Source: an uncultured Clostridia bacterium
GTDB taxonomy: Bacteria; Bacillota; Clostridia; TANB77; CAG-508
Direction: 5' to 3'
DNA: 64,000 bases
Assembly: GCA_948530865.1 (NCBI GenBank)
Contig: CAOTKV010000006.1
Coordinates: forward strand, 32,668 to 96,667
The notes below the pieces were generated by a model. That model was not told the origin of the DNA, did not search any database, and was given only the letters and a program-made list of their open reading frames with translations. Below are positions 8,399-17,123 of the stretch, piece after piece; within the stretch, counting starts at the first letter, position 1, and every line of letters begins with the position of its first letter. A program made the position numbers and the translations under genes.

Positions 8399-10503
8399 TT
8401 ACTCAGATTTTGCTCCATTTCTTGGAGTTCTTCTCACATTTCCTTGTGAAGGATTTGTTCTTCTTTGTGTTTGTCCAGTTTGAGCAGGTCTTCTAGGTGT
8501 TTGATCACTTGTAGAAACTTTTCTAGCTGATTCACTTGAAGCTTGTACTTGCTCTGCAACTGGTACATTTTCAGTTTCTTTTATTTCATTTCCATTTTCA
8601 TCATAATGTACTATTTTAGGTGGTCTAATTCCCCAAACTCTTTCTAAGAATTTATCAAATTCTATCATATCTCTATCATTCATATTTTCTCTCATACCTT
8701 TTATATTTTCAGGTGAGATAGGATTTGTAAGTACATATGAATCATCAACAAATTCTAGTATATTACGATGTTTATATAATTCTCTGTTTGTTTCTTTTGT
8801 AAAGAATATTGTAGCATTATCAAAAAATTTATCAAATTTTCCTTCTAATGTTTTTTCTTTTCTATGGTCAAATGTATATTCGTTTTTTTCTTCAACTGGT
8901 ATACATTCTGTAATTCTTTCTATGTAACGTCTTCCTCTAAAATCTTTTATTAAGTGTATATCAAAGTTCAAAACTTGAACAACTTGTTCTTCTGCTGTCT
9001 TTTCATCCTTGAAAACTCCAGCTCTTAACATTGAGTTACGAAGCGCTGTAACTAAGTTTGGAAATGTTTTAGCATGGTGTGTAAATAATGTAAACTTAGA
9101 AGCAACCTGTGCAGATTGAATCATCCAAGATGCTACGGGGTCTGTTGCAACCTCTCCGGATTATGTTAACAGAACCATCAGTCTTTTTCTGAACATCCAA
9201 ACAATCTTGTCCAGAAATTGTTTCAGTTTCACGCATTGATACGATATTTCTTGTAGGATAAATTTTTCTTAAATGAAGCTCGAATGCAGTTTCTGTGATA
9301 CGAAGGTTCATTGTTTCATATATGTTTTCAATCATAGCCATAAGCATTGTTGTTTTTCCGGCAACCTTGTTCTCCTGTTAGTGCTATAATTCTTGCACCT
9401 TTAACCATATATTTTAATAAATCGATAGTATCTTCCTTACCAGGAAATTTAACTATTTGTTCTAGAGTAGCTTTTTGAACGTCGAACTTTCTTACGAAGA
9501 ATGCCCAAGTTTCGCACATTGATGGTCTAACAACAACGACACGAGAACCATCCTTCATTTCATTAATTTTATAACCATTAGTATCAGATAACTGACCAGG
9601 ATTATTATATTTATATATATTTTGACATACTCTCTTTAATTCTGCTTCTGTACCAAATGATAAAAATGCAAGTCTTATTGATTTACCATGGAAAAATATC
9701 CATATAGCATCACATGCTCTTGGAATTTTTGATTCCATAGCTTGTTTTAAGTAATCTCCATCTGTTTGAGCAACTTGACTTAAAAATGACTCTGGAAGTC
9801 CTGATGTACCTCCAGATACACCATCTATATTCATATCTCTTATTTCATCAATTGTACTATATCCTTTATATTTTTGATAAATTCTTTGAACAAGTACTTC
9901 TAATTTATCTGGGAAATCTAATTGAAATGCTTCTTGTTCATATATTTCATCAATCTCTTCTTTTGTTATAACATAACAAGGTTTTGATTCGCCATCAATG
10001 AATTTTTCTCTATCTAGGTCATATTTTTTAATAATTTCATTTAAGGCCTCATAAGAAAATTCTTTTTTATATTCATGAATTATAATATCAAATTTATCTT
10101 GAGCTGTTAATAATGAGGGTGTATCAAAAGGAATTGCTTTTGATATATTTGTTTCATCTACACCATACTCTTTTGATAATAAATCATATATTAATTCTTT
10201 AACATATTTTTTATCATTAACATCTCCATATGTACAACCTTTTAAAGCTTTTTTCAATTCATACTTTTTAGCTTTTCTTCTTTTTAATTCTTCTTCTGAT
10301 AATCCAATATCATATAAATTTACTTTAGTTATTTCATCAAGTCTTTGCTTAATAAATTTAACCATTTTATCCATTGTAAATGTTTTATCGTCAACTTCAG
10401 CATTTTCTTCAATTGTGCTATTATTTTTCTTGATTATGTGTACAATTGCATAAACTGCTGCTACAAGTACTACGAAAATTAAAGCTATGTTTTTTATATT
10501 CAT
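8399..10503 (-). CDS. tadA: TadA/CpaF-like secretion ATPase, interrupted by two +1 frameshifts at CGG codons
   Basis: ATPase that would power pilus assembly. Translation from ATG 10503 starts with a membrane helix (IALIFVVLVAAVYAIVHI). It continues through a CpaF-type N-terminal domain to GARIIALTGEQGC, then CGG and a stop. Skipping one base at 9360 gives GEQGCGKTTM, a complete Walker A. A second CGG at 9158 ends that frame, and skipping one base restores VNIIGEVATDPVASW (Walker B-like) and the His motif HHAKTFPNLVTALRNSM. With both shifts the product is 700 residues and ends in a Gln/Pro/Arg-rich tail. Length 2105 is exactly two bases more than a multiple of three. Without shifting no active ATPase can form. 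Confidence 0.85.
9156..9158 (-). other. CGG +1 frameshift site before TadA Walker B-like motif
   Basis: Context ATC CGG AGA in the frame entering from upstream; skipping C gives ATC GGA GAG GTT (I-G-E-V), the expected IIGEV of this ATPase family. Confidence 0.75.
9358..9360 (-). other. CGG +1 frameshift site inside TadA Walker A
   Basis: Zero-frame context TGC CGG AAA; after skipping C the ribosome reads GGA AAA ACA ACA, the invariant Gly-Lys-Thr of the P-loop. The zero frame stops about 11 codons later. Confidence 0.75.
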
Positions 10504-10530
10504 TTGAAGGCTTCTCCTCCCTTTTAAATT

Positions 10531-11367
10531 TTAAACCTTATATTTTAGTTCTTCTAATCTATATTCTATTGTTTTATCAAGTTCATCTAATGCTTTAATA
10601 AAATCAGCATTTTTATCATTTCCTGTTGTTGATAACCCATATCTTAAAAAGAAATTTGCTACTCCTGCTTCTGAAGCTGCATCTTTAAAAACTGGATTAT
10701 ACAAGACAGTATTTAAAGACTTTTCTTTTAAAACTCTTGAAACATTTTTTGCATTATATTTTGAACATTCATCTGCATTTGTTAATAGTGGTATTACTAT
10801 ATCCTTTTTAAATATATTTTTATTAGCAGATATAGCACCAAAATATTCTTCAAATTGTTTATAGTTTTGTGTAAAATCTGTAACTATCAAATGTGATGTT
10901 TCAAGTAATGTTCTAGTAGTATCAGCTTTCAAAGTTTTTTCTAAATCTACTAGAACCATATCATAATATTTATCAGCTATTGTAACTAAATCTTTATATA
11001 ACATAAGAGATTTAGTAAAATTATCTCTAATTTCTGTTTTTAATCCACATAGTACATCTAGTCTATTTTTTAAAACAACTCTTGTGAAATTAGTTATTAT
11101 CTCTGGAGTTATTTTATTACTAGCGACAGCACTAACTAATCCTTCAGCACCTGATGAAATATCCATTTTACCTCTATTTAATTTATTTACAGCAGTTTGA
11201 GTTGCAATTTTCCAAAAGCATCTTTCCATAACATCATCATGAAAAGTAGCATCAACAAGTAAAATTTTATAATTATGTTTAATTCCTAAATATGTGGCAA
11301 ATGCTGTTGCTGCTAATGTTTGCCCAGTTTCCTTTTCACTTGCACTCCAAAAACTAATAATAGCCAT
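10531..11367 (-). CDS. MinD/TadZ-like protein with degenerate P-loop
   Basis: 278 residues with a ParA/MinD-like layout: a first strand and loop MAIISFWSASEKETGQTLAA, KILLVDATFHDDV (Walker A' region) and YDMVLVDLEKT (Walker B region). The expected deviant Walker A KGGVGKT is replaced by SEKETGQT, which keeps a Lys and Thr but loses the glycine pattern, so nucleotide binding is doubtful. CpaE/TadZ proteins are known to localise Tad machinery to a cell site and often have atypical P-loops. It lies between a second relative (11383-12066) and the TadA-like gene in one operon. Confidence 0.65.
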   Translation of the reverse strand: MAIISFWSASEKETGQTLAATAFATYLGIKHNYKILLVDATFHDDVMERCFWKIATQTAVNKLNRGKMDISSGAEGLVSAVASNKITPEIITNFTRVVLKNRLDVLCGLKTEIRDNFTKSLMLYKDLVTIADKYYDMVLVDLEKTLKADTTRTLLETSHLIVTDFTQNYKQFEEYFGAISANKNIFKKDIVIPLLTNADECSKYNAKNVSRVLKEKSLNTVLYNPVFKDAASEAGVANFFLRYGLSTTGNDKNADFIKALDELDKTIEYRLEELKYKV

Positions 11368-11382
11368 TGTTTCCTCCAGTTT

Positions 11383-12066
11383 TTATAATCTTTTTACAGC
11401 TTTTCTAACTTCTCCTTGGCTTGCGCCAGAAATTACTTCAACTAAATATTCAATCCCATCAACATATGCATTACTTAATCCTTTTAATTGTATTCTACCA
11501 GATCTTTGATTTGAATAAATTGCATTCAAATCACTTGTATCAAAAGGAAAATAAACAATATCTGGATCCCATTTTATAGGTAGTTTTTTTGAAAGAAATG
11601 ATAGATATTGTTCTTCTTTTGGATCCATTTCTTTTGTAAATAAAACTCTTTTTATCCCGATTGGTTCTGTTAATTTTCTAAAAACTTGCAAACCACGTCT
11701 TAAATTGTATAAATCGAATGATGTTACAAAGAATTTTTGAGTTTCAGGTTTTATGCCAAAATAATAATATGATCTATATGAATCTATATCTATTAAAGCA
11801 TAATCATAATCTAATGTATCTGCTTTAGAAAGTGAGCTATAGGCTTTAATTTGATCAATACTTTCAAAGCCTATTGCTACATCTACATTTTCAAAAGTTG
11901 TTATATATTGTTTGGTTGATTGCATTGTTGGAACGATATATCTAGTTTTTGATAAAGCTGTTGTATCTATTACTATAACTTTTTTCTTCATTAAAGTTAA
12001 TACTTTAGCAACACATATTAACATATCAGCTTTATCGTAGCTTCCAATAAAAGCAACTTTTTCCAT
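11383..12066 (-). CDS. Second MinD/TadZ-like protein, no P-loop
   Basis: 227 residues from ATG 12066, chosen because GGAGGATATT lies directly in front of it; an upstream TTG at 12078 would overlap that ribosome site. The fold outline matches a ParA/MinD-type Rossmann protein: KVAFIGSYDKADM at the first loop, KKKVIVIDTTALSKTR and YDYALIDIDSYRS. The first loop has no GKT or GKS, so ATP binding is unlikely. It is followed 15 bases later by the other TadZ-like gene. The two may form a heterodimer for positioning the pilus machine; that is inference. Confidence 0.6.
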   Translation of the reverse strand: MEKVAFIGSYDKADMLICVAKVLTLMKKKVIVIDTTALSKTRYIVPTMQSTKQYITTFENVDVAIGFESIDQIKAYSSLSKADTLDYDYALIDIDSYRSYYYFGIKPETQKFFVTSFDLYNLRRGLQVFRKLTEPIGIKRVLFTKEMDPKEEQYLSFLSKKLPIKWDPDIVYFPFDTSDLNAIYSNQRSGRIQLKGLSNAYVDGIEYLVEVISGASQGEVRKAVKRL

Positions 12067-12089
12067 AATATCCTCCAAACGTAGTTTTA

Positions 12090-13061
12090 TTATTGTTCAC
12101 CATACCCTATATCTTCAGTTCCTTCAAGACTATCTACAAATGTTTGTCTTAAAGCTCTTACTGTTTGTTGTTCATTTGCATTTCCTGCACTTACTAATTC
12201 ATTTCTTTGTTCTCTTGTTGGATCTAACATAGGTTCTATTGTACTAGCTCTATATCCAATAGTTCCTGAAATTGAATTAGCATAATATGCTTGTGCTTCT
12301 TCAAGAATATTAGGGTTATTTCCCATTAAATTCATTACATCTGTACTTGCAACATATGTAGGTATTGCTTCTTTTTGTCTTCCAGCTTCTATATAAGGAA
12401 GTGCATATAATCTTATACCAGTTCCTGTGTAAGATTCAACAATTGCATTATTCATTAAGCTTATTTCTAATTCATTTAATTTAAGCCATATTGATGTAGC
12501 ATTTGTTCCTAAAACTTTTTTCTTTGATAATACTACAAAATCTTGACCATTAGGAAAAGACATTCTTACATCTACATATTGTCCATTTTTTAATTGAGAA
12601 GGCAAATTAATCATGTTAAATTCTTGTATTCTTTGAGAATCTTGTAATTGATCATCCACTTCTTCAAGCATATCTTTTGTTATTATTGTTCCTGCTGGAA
12701 CATCTATTTTCATAATCATTGTTTTTGCAAGTTGATTACCATCCTCATCATATTTGGGATCTATTTCACCATCTTCATTTGTAAATTCAAAATCATCCGC
12801 TGAAATCATCAAACTTGCATCCATTTTAGTTTGAACTGTTCCCATTGAAAAATCTTCTAAGCTAACTTCTGCACCAGATTCAATATCTGCTGTTGCAACA
12901 TATACTTGTTTTTGTAATGCTTCTAAAGCTTCCTTTGCTTCATTTATTCCTTTAATTCTAATTAGTAATGCAACAACTACTAAAGCTCCTATAATTAATG
13001 CTACAAGAAATCCCATAATAAAAGATGTTCTCGCTCTTCTTTGCATTGGATTCATTGCCAT
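12090..13061 (-). CDS. CpaB/RcpC-like SAF-domain pilus assembly protein
   Basis: 323 residues: N-terminal cytoplasmic Arg-rich segment, one membrane helix (about 14-34, SFIMGFLVALIIGALVVVAL), then QVYVATADIESGAEVSLEDF. That is the start of a SAF domain as found in CpaB/RcpC of Flp/Tad pili. VPAGTIITKDMLEEV gives the second SAF element (the pair of 'x-G-x-x-[IV]-x-x-x-[DM]' turns). A mid-domain LPSQLKNGQYVDVRM follows, as in CpaB proteins. It is the first gene of the operon and has a plausible promoter at 13113-13141. Ribosome site AGGAGGAACTTAGAA. Confidence 0.75.
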   Translation of the reverse strand: MAMNPMQRRARTSFIMGFLVALIIGALVVVALLIRIKGINEAKEALEALQKQVYVATADIESGAEVSLEDFSMGTVQTKMDASLMISADDFEFTNEDGEIDPKYDEDGNQLAKTMIMKIDVPAGTIITKDMLEEVDDQLQDSQRIQEFNMINLPSQLKNGQYVDVRMSFPNGQDFVVLSKKKVLGTNATSIWLKLNELEISLMNNAIVESYTGTGIRLYALPYIEAGRQKEAIPTYVASTDVMNLMGNNPNILEEAQAYYANSISGTIGYRASTIEPMLDPTREQRNELVSAGNANEQQTVRALRQTFVDSLEGTEDIGYGEQ

Positions 13062-13112
13062 TTCTAAGTTCCTCCTCTATAACATAAAAAATATTTTTCG
13101 TGATACTATTCA

Positions 13113-13141
13113 AAAATACCATTTTCTTTATTTTATATCAA
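13113..13141 (-). promoter_or_regulatory. Predicted promoter of the Tad-like operon
   Basis: On the minus strand TTGATA, 17-base spacer, TATTTT. The -35 is good and the -10 weak. It lies about 52 bases upstream of the CpaB-like start. Confidence 0.35.
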
Positions 13142-13211
13142 AAAGTACTGTAAATCAACAACTTATGGCATTGTAATACAAACTTATTTGTGATGTAATA
13201 TTTTTGTAAAA

Positions 13212-14087
13212 TTATTTTAAAATAAATTTGTTAAATGCTTCCAGTACCCCTTCTGAATTATTATCTGACACAATTTCTTTTGCAATTTCTTTCATCTTGG
13301 GATTACTATTTCCCATTACAATTCCCAATCCTGCATTTTGTATCATTTCAAGATCATTCATATTATCTCCAATTGTAAGAACTTCTTCTTTATTTATATT
13401 CAGCTTTTCTAAAAGAAATTCTATTGCAGACCATTTATTTACATTTCTATTTGTTATTTCTGTGTAAAAATATTGAATATCAACATCTTCTGTTCCAGAT
13501 TTTATCTTTTTTTTAGACATATATGCAGTTTCTAAAACATCTATATCTGCTATCATTTTTAATCTTTTCATAATACTATTAAAAATAAATTGTGATTCAT
13601 CACAAACCGTTATTTTTAAAAATTTTTCTTTTCCTGATTCTTCTATATATTTTTCTATGTTTTGAACAACATTTATATGTGTTCTTTTTTCTTCTATTTT
13701 TTTCAAGTTTTCTTTATAGTAAAAAAGCACATTATAATTTAAAGAACTAGCAATAACTTCATCTTCTGTATAAACATTATAGAAAAAACTATTTTTTTCG
13801 CATAATTTAGCAATTTTTAATACTTGTTCTTTGTTTAAAAATCTATCATATATAACTTTTTGATTTTTTATATCAAAAACAGCTGAACCATTTCCAGAAA
13901 TCAAATAATTATCTACTCCAAGTTCTATAGCTAAACTTTCTGTTGAACTAATTGGTCTTCCTGAAGCAAGTACAATTTCTACTCCTTGACTTTTGGCTTT
14001 TTGCAATGCATTTTTAGTTGCTTCTGATACTTCTCCATATGAATTTAATAAAGTTCCATCTAAATCAATTGCTACTAACTTGTACAT
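13212..14087 (-). CDS. HAD-superfamily Cof-type phosphatase
   Basis: 291 residues from ATG 14087; an in-frame GTG nine bases earlier is less likely because the purine-rich ribosome site GGAAAGAG overlaps it. All HAD motifs are present: DLDGTLL (nucleophile Asp and acid/base Asp) near residues 8-14, SGRP near 43-46, and GDNMNDLEMI near 240-249. The C2-type cap between them marks the Cof/IIB subgroup, which dephosphorylates sugar phosphates, FMN or similar small phosphates; the substrate cannot be told. It is monocistronic with its own strong promoter. Confidence 0.9.
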   Translation of the reverse strand: MYKLVAIDLDGTLLNSYGEVSEATKNALQKAKSQGVEIVLASGRPISSTESLAIELGVDNYLISGNGSAVFDIKNQKVIYDRFLNKEQVLKIAKLCEKNSFFYNVYTEDEVIASSLNYNVLFYYKENLKKIEEKRTHINVVQNIEKYIEESGKEKFLKITVCDESQFIFNSIMKRLKMIADIDVLETAYMSKKKIKSGTEDVDIQYFYTEITNRNVNKWSAIEFLLEKLNINKEEVLTIGDNMNDLEMIQNAGLGIVMGNSNPKMKEIAKEIVSDNNSEGVLEAFNKFILK

Positions 14088-14122
14088 TTTCAACACTCTT
14101 TCCTTATTATTAATACGTTCAT

Positions 14123-14150
14123 ATTATATCATTAAACTTTTTTTTGACAA
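14123..14150 (-). promoter_or_regulatory. Predicted sigma-A promoter of the HAD phosphatase gene
   Basis: Minus strand TTGTCA, 16-base spacer containing an A-tract, TATAAT. Both boxes are near consensus, about 35 bases upstream of the start codon. Confidence 0.7.
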
Positions 14151-14239
14151 TAAATTTTTTCCAAAAATTACTTGTTTATTTTTTATAAAAATACACATTA
14201 TATATATTGAAAATGCATTAAATTATTTTTTAAATATTT

Positions 14240-14273
14240 AATCATTCAGTTATTTAATAATAATTGAGTGATT
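14240..14273. repeat. 15-bp inverted repeat upstream of the spore protein gene
   Basis: Arms AATCATTCAGTTATT and AATAATTGAGTGATT (13 of 15 pairs match) around a 4-base loop, in the 265-base divergent region between the HAD and SASP genes. It could be an operator or an mRNA hairpin. I could not place a convincing sigma-G promoter here. Confidence 0.45.
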
Positions 14274-14361
14274 AGCTATTTGATAATTAATGTCTTTTCT
14301 AAAGAAAACAATAGTGTTTAATGCAACTAGTAATCACTATTTAATTTGGAGGTGAAATAAA

Positions 14362-14562
14362 ATGGCAAAAAGTAATAAAAACGTAGTTCCAGAAGCTATG
14401 GATTCATTAGAAAGATTCAAATATGAAGTAGCATCAGAAGTTGGTGTTAACTTAAAAAACGGTTATAACGGAAATATATCAGCAAGAGATGCTGGTAAAA
14501 TCGGTGGTAACATGGTAAGAAAATTAATCGAACAAGCTGAAAATCAAATGGCTAACAAATAA
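14362..14562 (+). CDS. Alpha/beta-type small acid-soluble spore protein
   Basis: 66 residues. The pattern EAMDSLERFKYEVASEVGVN followed by a glycine/asparagine linker and ISARDAGKIGGNMVRKLIE matches alpha/beta SASPs. These include the E-[IV]-A-x-E-x-G-[IV] site where GPR protease cleaves, and the GxxGGxMV[KR]K[LM]IE DNA-binding helix. SASPs coat DNA in the dormant spore and protect it from UV and peroxide, then are degraded in germination. TTGGAGGTGAAATAAA gives a strong ribosome site. It shows that the organism forms endospores. Codons are richer in GC than in neighbours, as expected for a very highly expressed gene. Confidence 0.95.
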   Translation: MAKSNKNVVPEAMDSLERFKYEVASEVGVNLKNGYNGNISARDAGKIGGNMVRKLIEQAENQMANK

Positions 14563-14581
14563 GTAAAATTTGATAAAAGTG

Positions 14582-14612
14582 AGGTGCAAGAAATTCTTGC
14601 ACCTTATTTTTT
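14582..14612 (+). terminator. Terminator of the SASP gene
   Basis: Perfect 9-bp stem (AGGTGCAAG / CTTGCACCT) with a 5-base loop followed by TATTTTTT. Confidence 0.9.
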
Positions 14613-14616
14613 CATC

Positions 14617-14647
14617 AAAAAAGCTCTATCTATATGATAGAGCTTTT
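14617..14647. terminator. Terminator of the hpf gene (possibly bidirectional)
   Basis: 12-bp perfect stem AAAAGCTCTATC / GATAGAGCTTTT with a 5-base loop; T-runs on both strands. It lies 4 bases past the hpf stop. Confidence 0.85.
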
Positions 14648-14651
14648 AGTT

Positions 14652-15188
14652 TTATGCTTCTGGTTCTACTAAACCATAATTGTTTGAGTCTTTTAATTTA
14701 AAGATAACGTTAACTTTTCCTGTATCAACATTAACAAATGTATAGAAAATGTTTCCTTTTCTTTCTGTTAATTTTATTTTTGCATCTTCAACTGAGATTG
14801 GTTTTAAATCATATGATATTGATTTTATAACTTCATCTTCAACTTTATTTTCTTCAACTCCTGCAAAATTCATTTGCTTAATTGAAGAATCTTTTTGCAT
14901 TTTTTCTCTTTTTGCTTTTGTTTTTCTTATTTGACCTTCTAATATATCAATATCTTTATCTATTGAAGCATATAAATCTTTATCTTCTGTAACTGCTTTA
15001 TAAGACATACCTTTTACTGAAACATACATTTCTGCTATTTCAGATGTAGCATTTTCCTTTTTTATTGTTACTGTAACATCAATTGATTCATCTGCAAAAT
15101 ATTTCTCAATTCTTGTTAATTTTTTTTCTGCATATTCTCTTATTGCATCTGTTGCTTTTAGGTCTTTTCCTGTTATTGTTATATTCAT
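14652..15188 (-). CDS. hpf: Long-form ribosome hibernation promoting factor
   Basis: 178 residues from ATG 15188; the in-frame GTG at 15197 overlaps the GGAG ribosome site and is rejected. N-terminal S30AE/YfiA domain (NITITGKDLKATDAIREYAEKKL) is followed by a linker and a C-terminal domain. That domain has KSISYDLKPISVEDAKIKL and FYTFVNVDTGKVNVIFKL, the dimerisation part typical of long HPF. Long HPF pairs 70S ribosomes into inactive 100S dimers in stationary phase. It is monocistronic, with a strong promoter at 15265-15293 and its own terminator. The leader carries a GCTTCAT/ATGAAGC hairpin (about 15211-15240). Confidence 0.95.
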   Translation of the reverse strand: MNITITGKDLKATDAIREYAEKKLTRIEKYFADESIDVTVTIKKENATSEIAEMYVSVKGMSYKAVTEDKDLYASIDKDIDILEGQIRKTKAKREKMQKDSSIKQMNFAGVEENKVEDEVIKSISYDLKPISVEDAKIKLTERKGNIFYTFVNVDTGKVNVIFKLKDSNNYGLVEPEA

Positions 15189-15264
15189 AATACTCACTCC
15201 TTTACTTGCTTCATATTTGTTTATATGACAATGAAGCTTTTGTTTTATTTATATTTGCAAATTC

Positions 15265-15293
15265 ATTATATAGTTAAATTATATAATTTGCAA
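15265..15293 (-). promoter_or_regulatory. Predicted promoter of hpf
   Basis: Minus strand TTGCAA, 17-base spacer, TATAAT, about 77 bases before the hpf start codon. Confidence 0.65.
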
Positions 15294-15317
15294 GCAATTT
15301 TTTATAACCACATTTAA

Positions 15318-16046
15318 CTAAAATAATTTTTCTAATTTATATTCTTTATCTAATTTTTCATTCAAAAAAATATTTGAAATTAATTCTAATTCTTTTCTTG
15401 CATTTTCAGAAAGCTCAAAAGAAAAAATCTTTTTGGGATCTGCTTTTAATATATAGATTATCGCATTTTTTGTAGCTTCACTCATTTCTATACTTCCTGT
15501 GTCTTGTTTGCTACAATTTGAACATTTAAAACCATTATCTTTTATACTAAAAAATTTCAAATTCTCTTTGCATTTACATTCTACACATTCTCTAATATTA
15601 GGAGTAAAACCTAATATTTTAAGAATTCGCATTTTAAAAACTGCTGTTATAAAATCTAAATTTTTATCTGTTTCTGAAATCATATATAATGTGTTTAAAA
15701 ATAATTTTAACGTATTAAATGAATTCTGATTTTCTGTTGTTACATCTGATACAATTTTGGTAATATACGTTGCATAAGTTAATTTATCTAAATCTGTTCT
15801 AATATTATAAAATAGTTCTATTGTTTCACATGAATTCATTGTATAATTCTCAGAACCTTTAAATAACATATATTCCCCAAAACATAGATACTGACTACCA
15901 CTTAATAATTGACTTTTTGGTCTTCTCGAACCTTTTGCACTACACGAAATTTTTCCTAAATTAGGAGTTAAAAGTGTAAGCATTTTATCAAAATCGCCCA
16001 TGTTATTTTCCGATATTACTATTCCATTTACCTTTATCTGCTTCAT
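15318..16046 (-). CDS. recO: DNA repair protein RecO
   Basis: 242 residues; ATG 16046 is preferred over the TTG three bases upstream. N-terminal OB-fold segment (KVNGIVISENNMGDFDKMLTLLT, cut here to its start KVNGIVISEN) leads to the conserved KGSRRPKS basic stretch. A C-terminal zinc site follows: two CxxC pairs (ECVECK and CSNCSK) near residues 149-176. RecO loads RecA onto SSB-coated DNA together with RecF/RecR. It sits downstream of era and yqzL, the usual Firmicute order, and its 5' end overlaps yqzL by 44 bases. Confidence 0.95.
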   Translation of the reverse strand: MKQIKVNGIVISENNMGDFDKMLTLLTPNLGKISCSAKGSRRPKSQLLSGSQYLCFGEYMLFKGSENYTMNSCETIELFYNIRTDLDKLTYATYITKIVSDVTTENQNSFNTLKLFLNTLYMISETDKNLDFITAVFKMRILKILGFTPNIRECVECKCKENLKFFSIKDNGFKCSNCSKQDTGSIEMSEATKNAIIYILKADPKKIFSFELSENARKELELISNIFLNEKLDKEYKLEKLF

Positions 16047-16155
16047 CAAATGTTTCCTTTATTGTTTTTTCTATATTTTTTACTTCTTTAAATTCGAGAT
16101 AAGAGTTTATACTTCCAGTTTGTTTAAATGTATCCCATGCTAATTTTTTATTCAT
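16003..16155 (-). CDS. yqzL: YqzL-like small protein
   Basis: 50 residues starting at ATG 16155 behind AGAGAGGAGAAACT. The N-terminal WDTFKQTGSINSYLEFKE matches the short YqzL pattern (W-x-x-F-x-x-T-G-x-I-x-x-Y-L-x-[FY]-K-E) normally encoded between era and recO. This protein has a longer basic/acidic tail than the Bacillus form. Its 3' end overlaps recO in a different frame, suggesting translational coupling. The function of YqzL is not established. Confidence 0.85.
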   Translation of the reverse strand: MNKKLAWDTFKQTGSINSYLEFKEVKNIEKTIKETFDEADKGKWNSNIGK

Positions 16156-16181
16156 AGTTTCTCCTCTCTAAAAGTGAATTT

Positions 16182-17084
16182 TTACTTTAGCTTAAATTTA
16201 TTCACAATATTATCTTTTTCTTGCCAATCTTCTTTTACTTTAACCCAAACTTTCAAATTTATTTTCGAATCAAATTGTTTTTCTAAATCTTGTCTTGCAT
16301 ATGTAGCAATTTTCTTCAAAAGATTTCCATTTTTTCCAATTATAATTCCTTTATGAGATTCTCTTAAACAATATATTGTTGCACTAATATCATAAATTTG
16401 TTCACCTTTAGTTGTTAATCTATCTTTAAATTCATCTACTTCTATATAAATTCCATGTGGTACTTCATCGTTTAAAAATTTTAATGCTTTTTCTCTTATT
16501 ACTTCTTCTGTCATTTGTCTCATTGTTTGATCTGTATACTCATCATCAGCATAATATTTTGGTCCTTCTGGTAATAATTTCAATATTTCATGAATAATAT
16601 TATCTATACCATCTTTTTTAGTAGCTGATATTGGGACAACTGCTTTAAAATCATATTCTTTACTATATAAATTTATTAAATTCAATAATTTGTCTTTTTG
16701 AATTAAATCGATTTTATTAATTACTAATATACAAGGCTTTTTGCTTTCAATAATTTTATCAAGAATTCTTCTGTCTCCTCTTCCAATTTCTGTTGAATCT
16801 GCTTCTATTAAAAATAATATTACATCAACTTCTGAAAACATTGTAAAAGCTGTATCTACCATTGTTTTACTTAACTTAGTTTTTGGCTTATGAATACCTG
16901 GCGTATCAGTAATTATTATTTGATAATTCTCATCATTTAAAATTGCTTTTATTGCTGTTCTTGTTGTTTGGACTTTATTTGCTGTTATTGCAATCTTTTC
17001 TTTTGCCAAACTATTTAATAATGTTGATTTTCCCACATTTGTTCTACCAACTAAAGATACAAAACCTGATTTAAATTCTCCCAT
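16182..17084 (-). CDS. era: GTPase Era
   Basis: 300 residues. GTPase motifs are all visible: G1 GRTNVGKST (about 13-21), G3 DTPG, G4 NKID, G5 SATK. The C-terminal KH domain has GIIIGKNGNLLKKI (about 245-258). Era binds 16S rRNA near its 3' end and is needed for 30S subunit maturation. Length and motif order are standard. It is followed 26 bases downstream by yqzL, and the upstream gene is the DUF3048 protein. Confidence 0.97.
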   Translation of the reverse strand: MGEFKSGFVSLVGRTNVGKSTLLNSLAKEKIAITANKVQTTRTAIKAILNDENYQIIITDTPGIHKPKTKLSKTMVDTAFTMFSEVDVILFLIEADSTEIGRGDRRILDKIIESKKPCILVINKIDLIQKDKLLNLINLYSKEYDFKAVVPISATKKDGIDNIIHEILKLLPEGPKYYADDEYTDQTMRQMTEEVIREKALKFLNDEVPHGIYIEVDEFKDRLTTKGEQIYDISATIYCLRESHKGIIIGKNGNLLKKIATYARQDLEKQFDSKINLKVWVKVKEDWQEKDNIVNKFKLK

Positions 17085-17123
17085 TTTTATTTTATAGCTT
17101 TTGCTAATTTCCTCCTATTTTTA

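Noticed and set aside
9096..9347. A separate small gene between the two larger ATPase segments
   Set aside because: Its translation is the middle part of the TadA-like ATPase, bounded by the two CGG breaks.
14274..14345. Sigma-G promoter for the SASP gene
   Set aside because: Expected from SASP biology, but I could not find a -35/-10 pair close enough to consensus to report.
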